Assembly (NCBI RefSeq): GCF_000331005.1
Contig: NZ_AEJB01000016.1
Span: 1 to 63,153 of the forward strand
Reading direction: 5' to 3'
DNA length: 63,153 bases
From: Streptomyces turgidiscabies Car8
GTDB lineage: Bacteria; Actinomycetota; Actinomycetes; Streptomycetales; Streptomycetaceae
Shown here: positions 46,871-58,563 of the stretch, in pieces
Layout of the letters: every line of letters begins with the position of its first letter
Position numbering within the stretch: the first letter of the stretch is position 1
Notes under the pieces: model-generated
Databases searched by the model: none
The model's input: only the letters and a program-made list of their open reading frames with translations
Told to the model about the DNA's origin: nothing
Program-made: the position numbers and the translations under genes

Positions 46871-48544
46871 TCAGCCACCTACGACGTCGACGAACACGGG
46901 GTTCGAATAGAACCACGTATCGGCCCACGGGTCACCGTTTCCGGGCTCGTGGACGATCGGCCCGTGCGGGTCGACCGACGCGCCGAGGTAACCGGCGCCG
47001 TGCCGGTTGCCGTCGCTGCCACGCAGCCGGACGTAGAACGACTCGTCACCGGCGGTCAGCGGCACGCGGAGGGTGTACGTCCCCGTGCGCCCTGTCACGT
47101 CCTTCGACTTCACGACCTTCGTGTCCGGCGCCCTCCAGGTGTCCCGGTCGGCGACCGGACCGCGCACCGCGCCCCGGATCACGTCGACGTGCGCCAACTC
47201 GGGCAGGATTCCCTGCGGGTTGAGACGGGAGGCGGTGGTCACTGTGATGTTCAGCGTGAGCTTGTCGCCCCTGCGGACCCGGATCCGGCCGCCCAGCGTG
47301 ACACCCCGGCCGAACTCGCAGTCACGCGTCAGCCGCACGTCGAGGCCGTCCAGCAGATGGCCGTGGTCCAGCCAGACCCGGCCCGCGCGCATACCGTCCA
47401 TCACCGCGCGGTACCCGTAGCGCGTGACGCCCACGTGGGTGCGGCTGAACTGGCCGGGCCAGAAGTCGCTGCCGGGCTGCGGGGTGTCGGTGTTCACCGG
47501 GTCTGGCAGCTTGCCGGTGTTGTCGAAGTTCTGCCCGGCCGGCCAGTCACCGTTCTTCCAGGTGTCGAAGACGATCCGGTGCGCGTCGGAGTTCGTGGTG
47601 ATCGAGAACAGGCTGCCTTCGGCCAGCATCGAGTCCCACAGACCGCCGACCGTCGCGGTCGCCCAGTCGAAACCGCCGTACGTCAGATACCCGTCCGCCG
47701 GATAGCCCTGCCAGGACTGCGCCGTCGGCTTGTTCTCGTACTCGCCGCGGATCGAGGTGGCCCCGCGCCAGCCGGGGATGGCCGCACCCTGGGCGCCGGG
47801 CGCGCCCTCCATGCCGATCATGATCTCGGGGGCCGCGTCCCGCCAGCCCCGCATCTCGTGCGGGGAGTCGATGCCCAGGCGCATCGGGTGGTTGGCGAGG
47901 ACCAGGACGTCGTCGACGTACCCGGTGCGGCGCTGCTCCGCCAGCCACCGAATCGCCTTGACGGCGTGTGCCTCGTTGCGGGCGGTGTCCGTCGCGCCGG
48001 CCGAGCCCTCGGTGTAGCCGAGCAGCTTGCCGTCGTAGGCGCTCTCGAACCTGGTGAGGAGATCGACCTCGTGGCGCCCGGGCGGCGAGAAGACCGTGCA
48101 GTGCTCGGCGCCCGGGATGTACCACTCCAGGCCCTGGAAGATCAGCTGACGCGGGTTCTCCGCCCGTGCCTTGAGGATCTCGGCGTGCTCCAGCGGGGCA
48201 CCGTACTGGGCGTGCCCGAAGTTGGAGTGCTCGGTGAACACCATCCAGTCGAGGCCGAACTTCTCACCGGCGGCGGCCAGTTGGGAGAACGTGTACTTGG
48301 CGTCGTGGCTGTACACGGTGTGGATGTGATGGTCGCCGACGAGGTAGGCGAGCCGCGGGTCGCTGCCGCCCAGCCGGCGCGGACCGGACGCCGCGGCGGC
48401 GGGTGTCGCCAGTGACCCGGCGGCGAAGACGGCACCGAACAGGCCCGCCCGGTGCAGGAGTTGACGTCGGGAGACGCCCTGGGCGTCGAGCCCGGCGGGG
48501 GAGACGGCGGGGTCGGCCCAGGCAGGCAGCTGCTGTTCTGTCAT
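46871..48544 (-). CDS. Tat-exported PHP-domain metallohydrolase (CehA/McbA-like)
   Basis: A 557-residue exported protein. The Tat signal has SRRQLLHRAGLFGAVFA and cleavage near AAAA. The PHP fold begins with GDHHIHTVYSHD and continues with FTEHSNFGH, LVLANHPMRLG and TTNSDAHR, all metal-binding segments. PHP proteins are phosphoesterases; the CehA/McbA branch includes a carbaryl hydrolase. The last 130 residues look like a beta-sandwich. It lies 69 bp after a secreted metallophosphoesterase gene on the same strand. A phosphate- or nucleotide-scavenging role is plausible; the substrate is unknown. Confidence 0.85.
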   Translation of the reverse strand: MTEQQLPAWADPAVSPAGLDAQGVSRRQLLHRAGLFGAVFAAGSLATPAAAASGPRRLGGSDPRLAYLVGDHHIHTVYSHDAKYTFSQLAAAGEKFGLDWMVFTEHSNFGHAQYGAPLEHAEILKARAENPRQLIFQGLEWYIPGAEHCTVFSPPGRHEVDLLTRFESAYDGKLLGYTEGSAGATDTARNEAHAVKAIRWLAEQRRTGYVDDVLVLANHPMRLGIDSPHEMRGWRDAAPEIMIGMEGAPGAQGAAIPGWRGATSIRGEYENKPTAQSWQGYPADGYLTYGGFDWATATVGGLWDSMLAEGSLFSITTNSDAHRIVFDTWKNGDWPAGQNFDNTGKLPDPVNTDTPQPGSDFWPGQFSRTHVGVTRYGYRAVMDGMRAGRVWLDHGHLLDGLDVRLTRDCEFGRGVTLGGRIRVRRGDKLTLNITVTTASRLNPQGILPELAHVDVIRGAVRGPVADRDTWRAPDTKVVKSKDVTGRTGTYTLRVPLTAGDESFYVRLRGSDGNRHGAGYLGASVDPHGPIVHEPGNGDPWADTWFYSNPVFVDVVGG

Positions 48545-48613
48545 GTCTGTGAGTTCCTTGCGATCTGGAGAGGGGTGGAGCCCAGGAGGCTTGGCGGAGC
48601 CAGACGGTGTGGG

Positions 48614-50473
48614 TCAGTGGTTCATGAACGAGCTGACGGGCAGCGCCCGTTCGACGATCCGTACGTCGCCGAGGCGGGCGTGCAGGATCTGGTCGATCTT
48701 CCCCGCGTACTCGTAGCCGCCGAGCAGCCACGGCAGCCCGACCGAGGTGATGCCGGTCGAGGTCGCCGTCGGGTTGCGGACCACCGGGCAGCCCTGGACG
48801 TACAGCGTGGTGTGATGGCCGTCGTTGACGACCGCGAGGTGCCACCAGGTCTCCAGCGGTGTCTCCTGGCCCCAGTTGGTGGCGATGCCCTGCTGGTTGA
48901 GCGGCCGCATGGCCCACTGGGGCTCGCGGTCGTTGGAGAGGGACAGCGTGGCGAGCGGCTCGTCCGGGTCGTCGCCGGTCTTGCCCGCGGCGCCGCCCGT
49001 GCCGGTACGGCTGACCACTCCGGCCCAGGCATGATGGTCGGGGTCCCAGTCGGCGGGCAGCCGGTAGAACGCCTCGATGGTGTAACCGGCCCTGAAAGTC
49101 GCCGAGTTGAGGGGTGCGCCGTCGACGGTACGCAGATAGGCGCCCTTCAGCGGTGACTTGAAGCCGTTGACGTCCAGGCTGCCGTGACCGGGCTGGTCCG
49201 GGTGGTGGTCGCTGGACCAGTTCAGCGTGGCGCCGCCCACCGACACCAGGGTGAGGTCGTTGCCCCGGCCGGACCGGTCGCGGACCGTGCCGGTGAGGGC
49301 GGCCCCGTCCGGCTGTCCGTCGAACCGCCAGTACGCCACCGTGCCCGGGATCACCATCTTCGACGCCGGGCGGGCGGGCCGCGCGGGCACCGGGGCGAAC
49401 CCGGCGAAGCGCTCGGCGAAGTCGATGTCGACGGAGAACCGGTCGGCGTCGCCGCTCAGTTCGATCTCCTGCCGCTCCAGTTCGTTGAGGCCCTTCCCGG
49501 CCCGGCCGAGGATCCACGGGGAGACCGTCTCCACGTCGATGGTGTTCCGGTCGAGGTCGAAACGGTAGAGGCGGATCATCGCCGCACCGCCGAAGTACCG
49601 GTTCTGGTAGTTCGTCAGATGCAGCTCGACGTCATGTCCGGCCGCGTTCTTGCGGGTCGCGCGCCCGGCGGGCCAGTAGTGCCCGTTGAGAGTGAGGAAG
49701 ATCTGGTCGTGGTCGGCGATCAGGCGGTCCCACAACTGCTGCCCGTAGTCGGACAGGGAGTCGTCCTCGACGACCAGTTCGTGCGTCGTGAGGATCACCG
49801 GCAGAGCCGGATGCTTCGCCAGGACGTCCTTCGCCCACGCGTACCCCTGGTCCGACAGCCGCCAGTCCAGCGCGAGGACCAGCCACTCCCGCCCGGCCGC
49901 CCGGAACACATGGAAGGTGTTGTAGCCGTCGGCCGAGGCTCCGCCGAAGGTCCGCTTCCCCTTGAACCGGTCGGGCCCGAACACGTCGAGGTACGGGGAG
50001 GCGCCCCGCTGGTCGGTGGTGGAGGACCTCACGTCGTGGTTGCCAGCGAGGACGCTGTAGCCGACGCCCCGCCGGTCCAGGAGCCGGAACGCCTCGCCGA
50101 TCGCGGCGACCTCCGGCGCGGCGCCGTTCTGGGTGAGGTCACCCAGGTGGGACAGGAACACGATGTTCTCGTCCCGCCCGTGCTCCAGCAGATAGCGCAG
50201 GGACGCCTCGACGGGCGCCTTGTCGATGCTCGGCCCGTCGAAGAGGTACTGGGTGTCGGGCATCACGGCGAGCGTGAACCGGCGGCTGTCGGTGTCGGGC
50301 CGCCACGACGAACGTGCCGTGTCCGGCACGGCCTCGGCGGTCGTCGGCAGGGCGACGGACGTGGTCGCCGCCGCCCCGATCAGCGCGGTCGCCCGCAGGA
50401 AGGTACGCCGACCGGCGCCCGCCTGGGGTGCTTCGAGGGCAGGCTCGTGCCCGGATCCGTGCGAGGTGCACAC
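48614..50473 (-). CDS. Tat-exported metallophosphoesterase with LamG-like domain
   Basis: A 619-residue exported protein. The Tat signal is GRRTFLRATALIGAAATTS. The calcineurin-like phosphoesterase core (about 60-340) shows MPDTQYLFDG, SHLGDLTQNG, LAGNHDV, TTHEL and LNGHYW, the full set of metal ligands. A LamG/concanavalin-type domain (about 400-610) with GTVAYWRFDG and WWHLAVVNDG probably binds carbohydrate or cell-surface material. The GTG at 50473 has GGAG six bases upstream; upstream extension would overlap the beta-galactosidase gene. It may dephosphorylate phospholipids, nucleotides or teichoic-type polymers outside the cell. Confidence 0.86.
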   Translation of the reverse strand: MCTSHGSGHEPALEAPQAGAGRRTFLRATALIGAAATTSVALPTTAEAVPDTARSSWRPDTDSRRFTLAVMPDTQYLFDGPSIDKAPVEASLRYLLEHGRDENIVFLSHLGDLTQNGAAPEVAAIGEAFRLLDRRGVGYSVLAGNHDVRSSTTDQRGASPYLDVFGPDRFKGKRTFGGASADGYNTFHVFRAAGREWLVLALDWRLSDQGYAWAKDVLAKHPALPVILTTHELVVEDDSLSDYGQQLWDRLIADHDQIFLTLNGHYWPAGRATRKNAAGHDVELHLTNYQNRYFGGAAMIRLYRFDLDRNTIDVETVSPWILGRAGKGLNELERQEIELSGDADRFSVDIDFAERFAGFAPVPARPARPASKMVIPGTVAYWRFDGQPDGAALTGTVRDRSGRGNDLTLVSVGGATLNWSSDHHPDQPGHGSLDVNGFKSPLKGAYLRTVDGAPLNSATFRAGYTIEAFYRLPADWDPDHHAWAGVVSRTGTGGAAGKTGDDPDEPLATLSLSNDREPQWAMRPLNQQGIATNWGQETPLETWWHLAVVNDGHHTTLYVQGCPVVRNPTATSTGITSVGLPWLLGGYEYAGKIDQILHARLGDVRIVERALPVSSFMNH

Positions 50474-50532
50474 AACTGACTCCGTATGAGGTTCTGTGAG
50501 GTGAGAGGAGGTGTGTGGGGGAGGGGCTTTCG

Positions 50533-53450
<2,918 letters not shown>

Positions 53451-53454
<4 letters not shown>

Positions 53455-54290
53455 CCGCGGACGGCCCCCTTCGCGAGGTCGCCGATGATCTGCTTGGCGC
53501 CGATCGCGAACACGATCAGCAGGGGGACGAGGGCGAGCAGGGCGCCGGTCATCACGATGCCGTAGTCGGTGGTGCCGTGGGTGCCGTTGAGCTGGGACAG
53601 CGCGACCTGGAGGGTCACGTTGTCGGGGTTGGTGAGGGAGATCAGGGGCCAGGCGAAGTCGTTCCACTGGCCCATGAAGGTGAAGATGCCGAGGAACGCG
53701 AGACCGGGGCGGACCACCGGCAGCGCCACGTGCCAGTACTGGCGCAGGAAGTTCGCGCCGTCGAGCTTGGAGGCGTCGAGCAGTTCGTCGTGGATCGCCG
53801 TCTTCATGTACTGGCGCATCCAGAAGATGCCGAAGGCGTTGGCGGCGGCCGGCACGATCAGCGCGGTCATCGAGCCGATCCAGCCGATCTTCGCCATGAC
53901 GACGAACTGCGGGATGACCGACAGCTGCGCCGGGACCATGAAGATCACCATGAGCAGCCCGAACAGCAGCCCCTTGCCGGGGAACTCGAACTTGGCGAAG
54001 ACGAAGGCGGCGAGCGAGTCGAAGAGCAGGACCAGGAAGGTCACCGACACCGCGACCAGCAGCGAGTTCCACATCGACCCGAAGAAGTCGATGGCGTCGA
54101 ACAGGTTGCGGACGTTCTCCAGGAAGTGTGTGCCCGGCAGCAGCTTCGGCGGGTACGAGAAGATCTCCGTCGAGCTGTGCGTCGACATGATGACGGCCCA
54201 GTAGAACGGGAAGGCCGAGATCAGCGTGCCGACGATCAGCGGGAGGTGCAGCGCGATCCCTCTGCGGCGGGACCCCTTGATGGATGCCAT
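53451..54290 (-). CDS. Sugar ABC transporter permease, MalG type
   Basis: A 279-residue permease with six helices. The EAA-type loop occurs as DASKLDGANFLRQYWHVALPVVRPG, which docks the ATPase. It belongs to the carbohydrate uptake transporter-1 family and pairs with the MalF-type permease upstream. I chose ATG 54290 (MASIKGSRRRG) with AGGAAGGG upstream. Its stop overlaps the GH2 start (ATGA). No ATPase gene is in the operon; like most Streptomyces sugar importers it probably shares MsiK. Confidence 0.92.
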
Positions 54291-54304
54291 GATGCGCGCC
54301 CTTC

Positions 54305-55255
54305 CTAGTCGCCCCGGCGCTGCACGAGGCGCCAGTTGATGATCGAGAAGAGGACGACGACGAGGAAGATGCCCCACGCCACCGCGGCTCCGTACCCGAA
54401 GTCGTTGTTGTCGAAGGTCTGCTGGAAGAAGTAGAGGACCATCGTCTGGCCCGAGTGGCCCGGCCCGCCCGCGAACGTCGAGTCGTTCGACGAGGTCTGC
54501 AGCAGGACCTGTGGTTCGGAGAAGCTCTGCAGGCCGGTGACCGTCGAGACGACGAGCACGAACAGCAGCGTCGGCCGCAGCAGCGGCAGCGTGATGCGGA
54601 AGAAGGTCTGGACGGGGCCGGCGCCGTCCATGCGCGCCGCCTCGTACAGCTCGCTCGGGACGGTCTGGAGCCCGGCGAGGAAGATGATGGCGTTGTAGCC
54701 GGTCCACTGCCAGGTCATCAGGGCCGCGATGGTGACCTTGATGCCCCACGGTGTGTTCAGCCACGCCACCTGGTCGATCCCCACCCAGTGCAGGACGGCG
54801 TTCACCATGCCGGCGTTGGTGGAGAAGATCGAGCCGAAGACGATCGCGATGGCGACGACAGAGGTGACGTTCGGCAGGAAGTACGCGACGCGGTACAGGC
54901 TCTTGAACCGGACCGCCGAGTTGAGCATCACGGCCGTGACCATCGCCAGGATGATCATCGGGAAGGTGGCCAGCGCCCAGATGATGATCGTGTTGCCGAT
55001 CGAGTTCCAGAAGTCGCTGTCGCTCAGCAGGTACTGGTACTGCGAGAGTCCGGCCCACTCCATCGAGCCGAGGCCGTCCCAGCGGTGGAAGGACAGATAG
55101 AGCGAGAAGCCGACCGGGAACAGGCCGAAGCCGAGGAAGATCAGATAGAAGGGGGAGATGGCGGCGTAGAGGTGCCAGTACTTGCGCAGGCCCTTCTTGG
55201 GCCCCACCGGTGCGGGCCGGGTCACCACGGACGGGGTCTGTTCGATGACAGCCAT
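54305..55255 (-). CDS. Sugar ABC transporter permease, MalF type
   Basis: A 316-residue permease with six helices and the loop EAARMDGAGPVQTFFRITLPLLRP. It begins MAVIEQTPSVVTRPAP at ATG 55255, overlapping the binding-protein stop (TGATG). It forms the membrane channel with the MalG-type partner 14 bp downstream. The substrate is probably an oligosaccharide handled by the GH2, GH4 and GH38 enzymes nearby. Confidence 0.92.
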   Translation of the reverse strand: MAVIEQTPSVVTRPAPVGPKKGLRKYWHLYAAISPFYLIFLGFGLFPVGFSLYLSFHRWDGLGSMEWAGLSQYQYLLSDSDFWNSIGNTIIIWALATFPMIILAMVTAVMLNSAVRFKSLYRVAYFLPNVTSVVAIAIVFGSIFSTNAGMVNAVLHWVGIDQVAWLNTPWGIKVTIAALMTWQWTGYNAIIFLAGLQTVPSELYEAARMDGAGPVQTFFRITLPLLRPTLLFVLVVSTVTGLQSFSEPQVLLQTSSNDSTFAGGPGHSGQTMVLYFFQQTFDNNDFGYGAAVAWGIFLVVVLFSIINWRLVQRRGD

Positions 55256-56550
55256 CAGTAGCTCACCCCCAGGTGCTTCGCGATGCGACGGCACTTGCTC
55301 ATGGCGTCACTCCATGCCTTCTTCGGGTCCTTGCCGAGGACACCGACGTTCTTGATCTCGTCCTTGATGGGCGTCCCGAGCGCGATGTCGAACGGGCTGT
55401 TGTAGGCGACCACGATCTTCTGCGCGGCGGGCCCGAAGATGTCGGTGGTGACCTGGCCGCCGAAGTACGGATCGGGCTCCCGCATCTGCTTCAGGCCGTA
55501 CGAGGCGGGCGTGGAGGGGAAGAGGCCCGCGTCCACGTAACCCTGCGCCTGGTTGGAGGCGTCGAGAATCCAGGTGATGATCTCGAAGGCCCGCTCGGGC
55601 TCCCGGCACGCCTTGGTGATCGCCAGGAACGATCCGCCGTTGTTGGCGGGCCGCACCGGCATCTGGGCGACCCGGTACCTGCCCTTGGCCTTCGGAACAC
55701 CGTTCTTGATGTCGAAGGCCGCCCAGGAGGCGCCCAGTTCACTGGGCAGCTTGCCGTCCTGCTTGGCCGACAACTGGTCCGGGGTGCCGCTGACGAGGTC
55801 GGAGACGATCCCGCGGCGCTTGGCCTCCACGGCGAGCGCCCAGGCATCGCGTACGTGCTCCTGGTCACCGATGAAGTGGCGCTCCTTGTCGACGTACCGC
55901 TTGGAACCCTGCTGTACGACGTTCTCGAACACGGAGTTGACGTCGGTGAGGAGCATGGTCCCCGGGATCCGCTTCTTGAGCTGCTCACCCGCGGCGAAGT
56001 AGTTCTCCCATGTGTTCAGCTGCTGGGACACGTCGTCCGGCTCGTACGGCAGCCCCGCCTTGCGGAAGATCTCGTACTGGTAGAAGTGCCCGACCGGTCC
56101 GCAGTCGATCGGGAAGCCGACCATCGTGCCGTCGTCGGCGATGCCCTGGTCCCACTTCCAGGGCAGGTACTGGCTCTTGTACTTCTCCGCGCCCAGCGTC
56201 CGTAGATCGATGAACTGGTCCGCGTTCGGAAGGTAGGCGGCCATGTCCTCGCCCTTGAGCCCCGCGATGTCGGGGATGTGGGCCTGGCCGGTGATGGTGG
56301 TGATGAGCTTGGAGCGGTACTGGCCGCCGATCTGGATGGCCCGGAGGTCGACGGAGCTGTCGTACCGGGCCTTCGCGTTCTTGACGACCGTGTCGCTCAG
56401 ACCGCCGCTCCAGTACCACAGGACCATGTTGCGCCCGGTGGAGCCGGTCGGAACGGCGCAGCCGCTCGCCAGGCCGCCGAGCGCTGTGGCGGCCGTGCCG
56501 GCCAGACCCGCGCGCAGCAGGCCTCTTCGTGAGAGCTGCACAGCTCCCAC
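55255..56550 (-). CDS. Sugar ABC transporter solute-binding lipoprotein
   Basis: A 431-residue extracellular solute-binding protein, family 1. The N-terminus has a twin-arginine motif (LSRRGLLRAGLAG) and a lipobox (GLASGC), so it is lipid-anchored outside the cell. The two-lobed fold follows with MVLWYWSGGLSDTVVKN and GFPIDCGPVGHFYQYEI. It delivers sugar to the MalF/MalG permeases that follow. GTG 56550 is the outermost start; GTG 56541 is equally possible. Tandem repeats of the upstream kinase 3' end fill the region before it. Confidence 0.92.
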   Translation of the reverse strand: MGAVQLSRRGLLRAGLAGTAATALGGLASGCAVPTGSTGRNMVLWYWSGGLSDTVVKNAKARYDSSVDLRAIQIGGQYRSKLITTITGQAHIPDIAGLKGEDMAAYLPNADQFIDLRTLGAEKYKSQYLPWKWDQGIADDGTMVGFPIDCGPVGHFYQYEIFRKAGLPYEPDDVSQQLNTWENYFAAGEQLKKRIPGTMLLTDVNSVFENVVQQGSKRYVDKERHFIGDQEHVRDAWALAVEAKRRGIVSDLVSGTPDQLSAKQDGKLPSELGASWAAFDIKNGVPKAKGRYRVAQMPVRPANNGGSFLAITKACREPERAFEIITWILDASNQAQGYVDAGLFPSTPASYGLKQMREPDPYFGGQVTTDIFGPAAQKIVVAYNSPFDIALGTPIKDEIKNVGVLGKDPKKAWSDAMSKCRRIAKHLGVSY

Positions 56551-56627
56551 CGCCTTTCGGATGTTCGGTGCGTGCGTAAGGGGAAACGCCAGTGGGGGGC
56601 GCGTGAGGGACAGGGCAGTGGGGGAGG

Positions 56628-56678
56628 CGGGTCTCGGGGGGTGACGGGTCTCGGGGGGTGACCGATTTCAGGGGGTGA
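56628..56678 (-). repeat. 17-bp tandem repeat derived from the kinase 3' end
   Basis: CGGGTCTCGGGGGGTGA occurs identically at 56628-56644 and 56645-56661. A third copy at 56662-56678 matches 13 of 17 and contains the PfkB stop codon. On the coding strand the motif is an echo of the last codons of the kinase (PVTP then stop). The copies extend into the leader of the binding-protein gene. Confidence 0.75.
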
Positions 56679-57672
56679 CGGGTGCGAACCGCACCGGCGG
56701 CCCCGGATCGGCCGGCAGCCGGTCGGCCAGGAAGCCGTAGGTCCGCCGCAGCTCGGGGTCGCGGAGCGTGTGCCACCAGCGGTGGATGTGGTACCAGCCG
56801 GGTGCGGCGAGCGCCCCGCCGTGGTGCCGTACGGACAGGGAGGCGGCCAGTACGGCGAACCGCAGCCGTTCCTCCAGCGGCCAGCCGCCGAGCGAGGCGG
56901 CGACGAAACTGGCGCCGAACACATCACCGGCGCCCGTGGAGTCCACGACGTCCACGGGCAGGGCCGGCGCCTCCGCGTACTCGCCGGTCGTCTGGTCCAC
57001 GGCGATCGCGCCGTCACCGCCCCGGGTGACGACGGCCACCGGGACCAGCTCGCTGAGTGTGCCCAGCGCGGCGACCGCGGTGTCCGTGCGGGTGTACGCC
57101 ATCGCCTCGGTCTCGTTGGGGAGGAAGGCGTGGCACAGGGCGAGCTGGTCGAGCAGGTCGGAGGACCACACCTGGGTGGGGTCCCAGCCGACGTCCGCGT
57201 AGATGTGCGTGCCGTTCGCCGCCGCCTTGGCCAGCCACCGGTGGGGCTCGGCCTCCAGGTGCACCAGCGCGGTGCGTGCCTCGGGCGGGTCGCCCAGCAG
57301 GGTCTCCTGCGAGTACGGGGGCGGCTGCCCGTGGGTGATCAGTGCGCGGTCGCCGTCGTAGGCGAGCGAGACGGTGACGGGGGTGTGCCAGTCGTCCGCG
57401 GTGCGCGAGAGCGAGAGGTCGACGCCCTCCTGGCCGGCGAGGACGCCACGGCAGTGGGCGCCGTACGCGTCGTCCCCGAAGACGGTGGCCAGGGAGGTCT
57501 TCAGACCGTACCGGGCGGCGGCCACGGCGAGGTTCGCGATCCCGCCGGGGCTGGTGCCCATCCCCGACGTCCAGATCTCCTCGCCGGGCGTCGGGGGCTG
57601 ACCCAGGCCGGTGAGGACGAGGTCGAAGAAGAGCAGCCCGGTCAGCAGCACATCGGGCCGTTCGTCGTCCAC
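56668..57672 (-). CDS. PfkB-family carbohydrate kinase
   Basis: A 334-residue sugar kinase of the ribokinase/PfkB family. The N-terminal GGIANLAVAAARYG and the C-terminal signature DSTGAGDVFGASF with the catalytic Asp are complete. It would phosphorylate a monosaccharide, or a nucleoside-like substrate, released inside the cell. It is first in the leftward sugar-import operon and divergent from the DeoR regulator, with repeated TCGTCA operator-like elements between them. The exact sugar is not predictable; the GH4 partner acts on phosphorylated or oxidised glycosides, so the two may share a substrate. Confidence 0.87.
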   Translation of the reverse strand: MDDERPDVLLTGLLFFDLVLTGLGQPPTPGEEIWTSGMGTSPGGIANLAVAAARYGLKTSLATVFGDDAYGAHCRGVLAGQEGVDLSLSRTADDWHTPVTVSLAYDGDRALITHGQPPPYSQETLLGDPPEARTALVHLEAEPHRWLAKAAANGTHIYADVGWDPTQVWSSDLLDQLALCHAFLPNETEAMAYTRTDTAVAALGTLSELVPVAVVTRGGDGAIAVDQTTGEYAEAPALPVDVVDSTGAGDVFGASFVAASLGGWPLEERLRFAVLAASLSVRHHGGALAAPGWYHIHRWWHTLRDPELRRTYGFLADRLPADPGPPVRFAPVTP

Positions 57673-57683
57673 GCGTGCATCCT

Positions 57684-57786
57684 CTCGTCAAAACTCGTCA
57701 TTTGATGACCGGAATCGTGCGCGCCTTCCGGAGATTTGGCAAGAGTCGAGCAGAAGCAAGCATAGAAATGATTGAAGATGACGAGT
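57684..57786. promoter_or_regulatory. DeoR operator elements between kinase and deoR
   Basis: TCGTCA occurs at 57685-57690 and 57695-57700, a 10-bp direct repeat. The second is part of GTCAT-TTG-ATGAC (57697-57709). ACTCGTCAT (57693-57701) recurs inverted as ATGACGAGT at 57778-57786, over the deoR start codon. This arrangement suits binding by a DeoR tetramer to several half-sites, repressing both divergent units. Confidence 0.6.
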
Positions 57787-58563
57787 ACTGTTCGTCGCGT
57801 GCTGGCAGAACGACGACATCAACTCATCCTGCGGGCCCTGCGCTCCGGGGGCCCCGCAGCCGTGACCGATCTCTCCGAACAGCTGGGCGTGAGCCCCGCC
57901 ACGGTCCGGCGAGACCTGGTCAGACTGGAGGAGGAAGGCCTGCTCACACGTGTACACGGCGGCGCCGTGGCGGACGAGGGCGACCAGCCCTTCGCCGAGG
58001 TCGCCGAGGTGCGCGTGGCCGAGAAGGACGCGATAGCCGCCAAGGCCGCCTCCCTGGTCGAGGACGGGCAGTCCGTGCTGCTCGACATCGGCACCACCGC
58101 CTACCGGCTCGCCCGGCAGCTGCACGGCCGCCGGCTCACCGTGATCACCAGCAACCTGGTGGTGTTCGAGGAGCTGGTGGACGACGAGGGCATCGAACTG
58201 GTGCTCCTCGGCGGCATGGTCCGGCGCGAGTACCGCTCCCTGGTCGGCTTCCTCACCGAGGACAACCTGCGCCAGCTGCACGCCGACTGGGTCTTCCTGG
58301 GCACCAGCGGCGTCCGGCCCGGCGGCCAGGTGATGGACACCACGGTGGTCGAGGTGCCGGTCAAGCGCGCCATGATCAAGGCCGCCGACCGGGTCGTGCT
58401 GCTCGCCGACCGCGCCAAGTTCCCGGGCACGGGCATGGCGAAGGTCTGTGGCCCGGGGGAACTGGACATGGTGGTGACGAACGCGCCGGTGGACCCGGCG
58501 ACGCAGTCCGCTCTGCAGGAGGCCGGGGTGCAGATCATCACGGCAGGAAAGGTGCAACCTTGA
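57778..58563 (+). CDS. DeoR-family transcriptional repressor
   Basis: A 261-residue DeoR regulator. The N-terminal helix-turn-helix has the family signature VTDLSEQLGVSPATVRRDLVRLEEEGLLTRVHGGAV. The C-terminal sugar-phosphate sensor domain includes LDIGTTAYRLARQL and LGTSGVRPGGQVMDTT. It likely senses a phosphorylated sugar made by the divergent PfkB kinase. The ATG at 57778 lies within an operator half-site. Its stop overlaps the TTG of the GH4 gene, so regulator and glycosidase are coupled. Confidence 0.9.
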   Translation: MTSTVRRVLAERRHQLILRALRSGGPAAVTDLSEQLGVSPATVRRDLVRLEEEGLLTRVHGGAVADEGDQPFAEVAEVRVAEKDAIAAKAASLVEDGQSVLLDIGTTAYRLARQLHGRRLTVITSNLVVFEELVDDEGIELVLLGGMVRREYRSLVGFLTEDNLRQLHADWVFLGTSGVRPGGQVMDTTVVEVPVKRAMIKAADRVVLLADRAKFPGTGMAKVCGPGELDMVVTNAPVDPATQSALQEAGVQIITAGKVQP

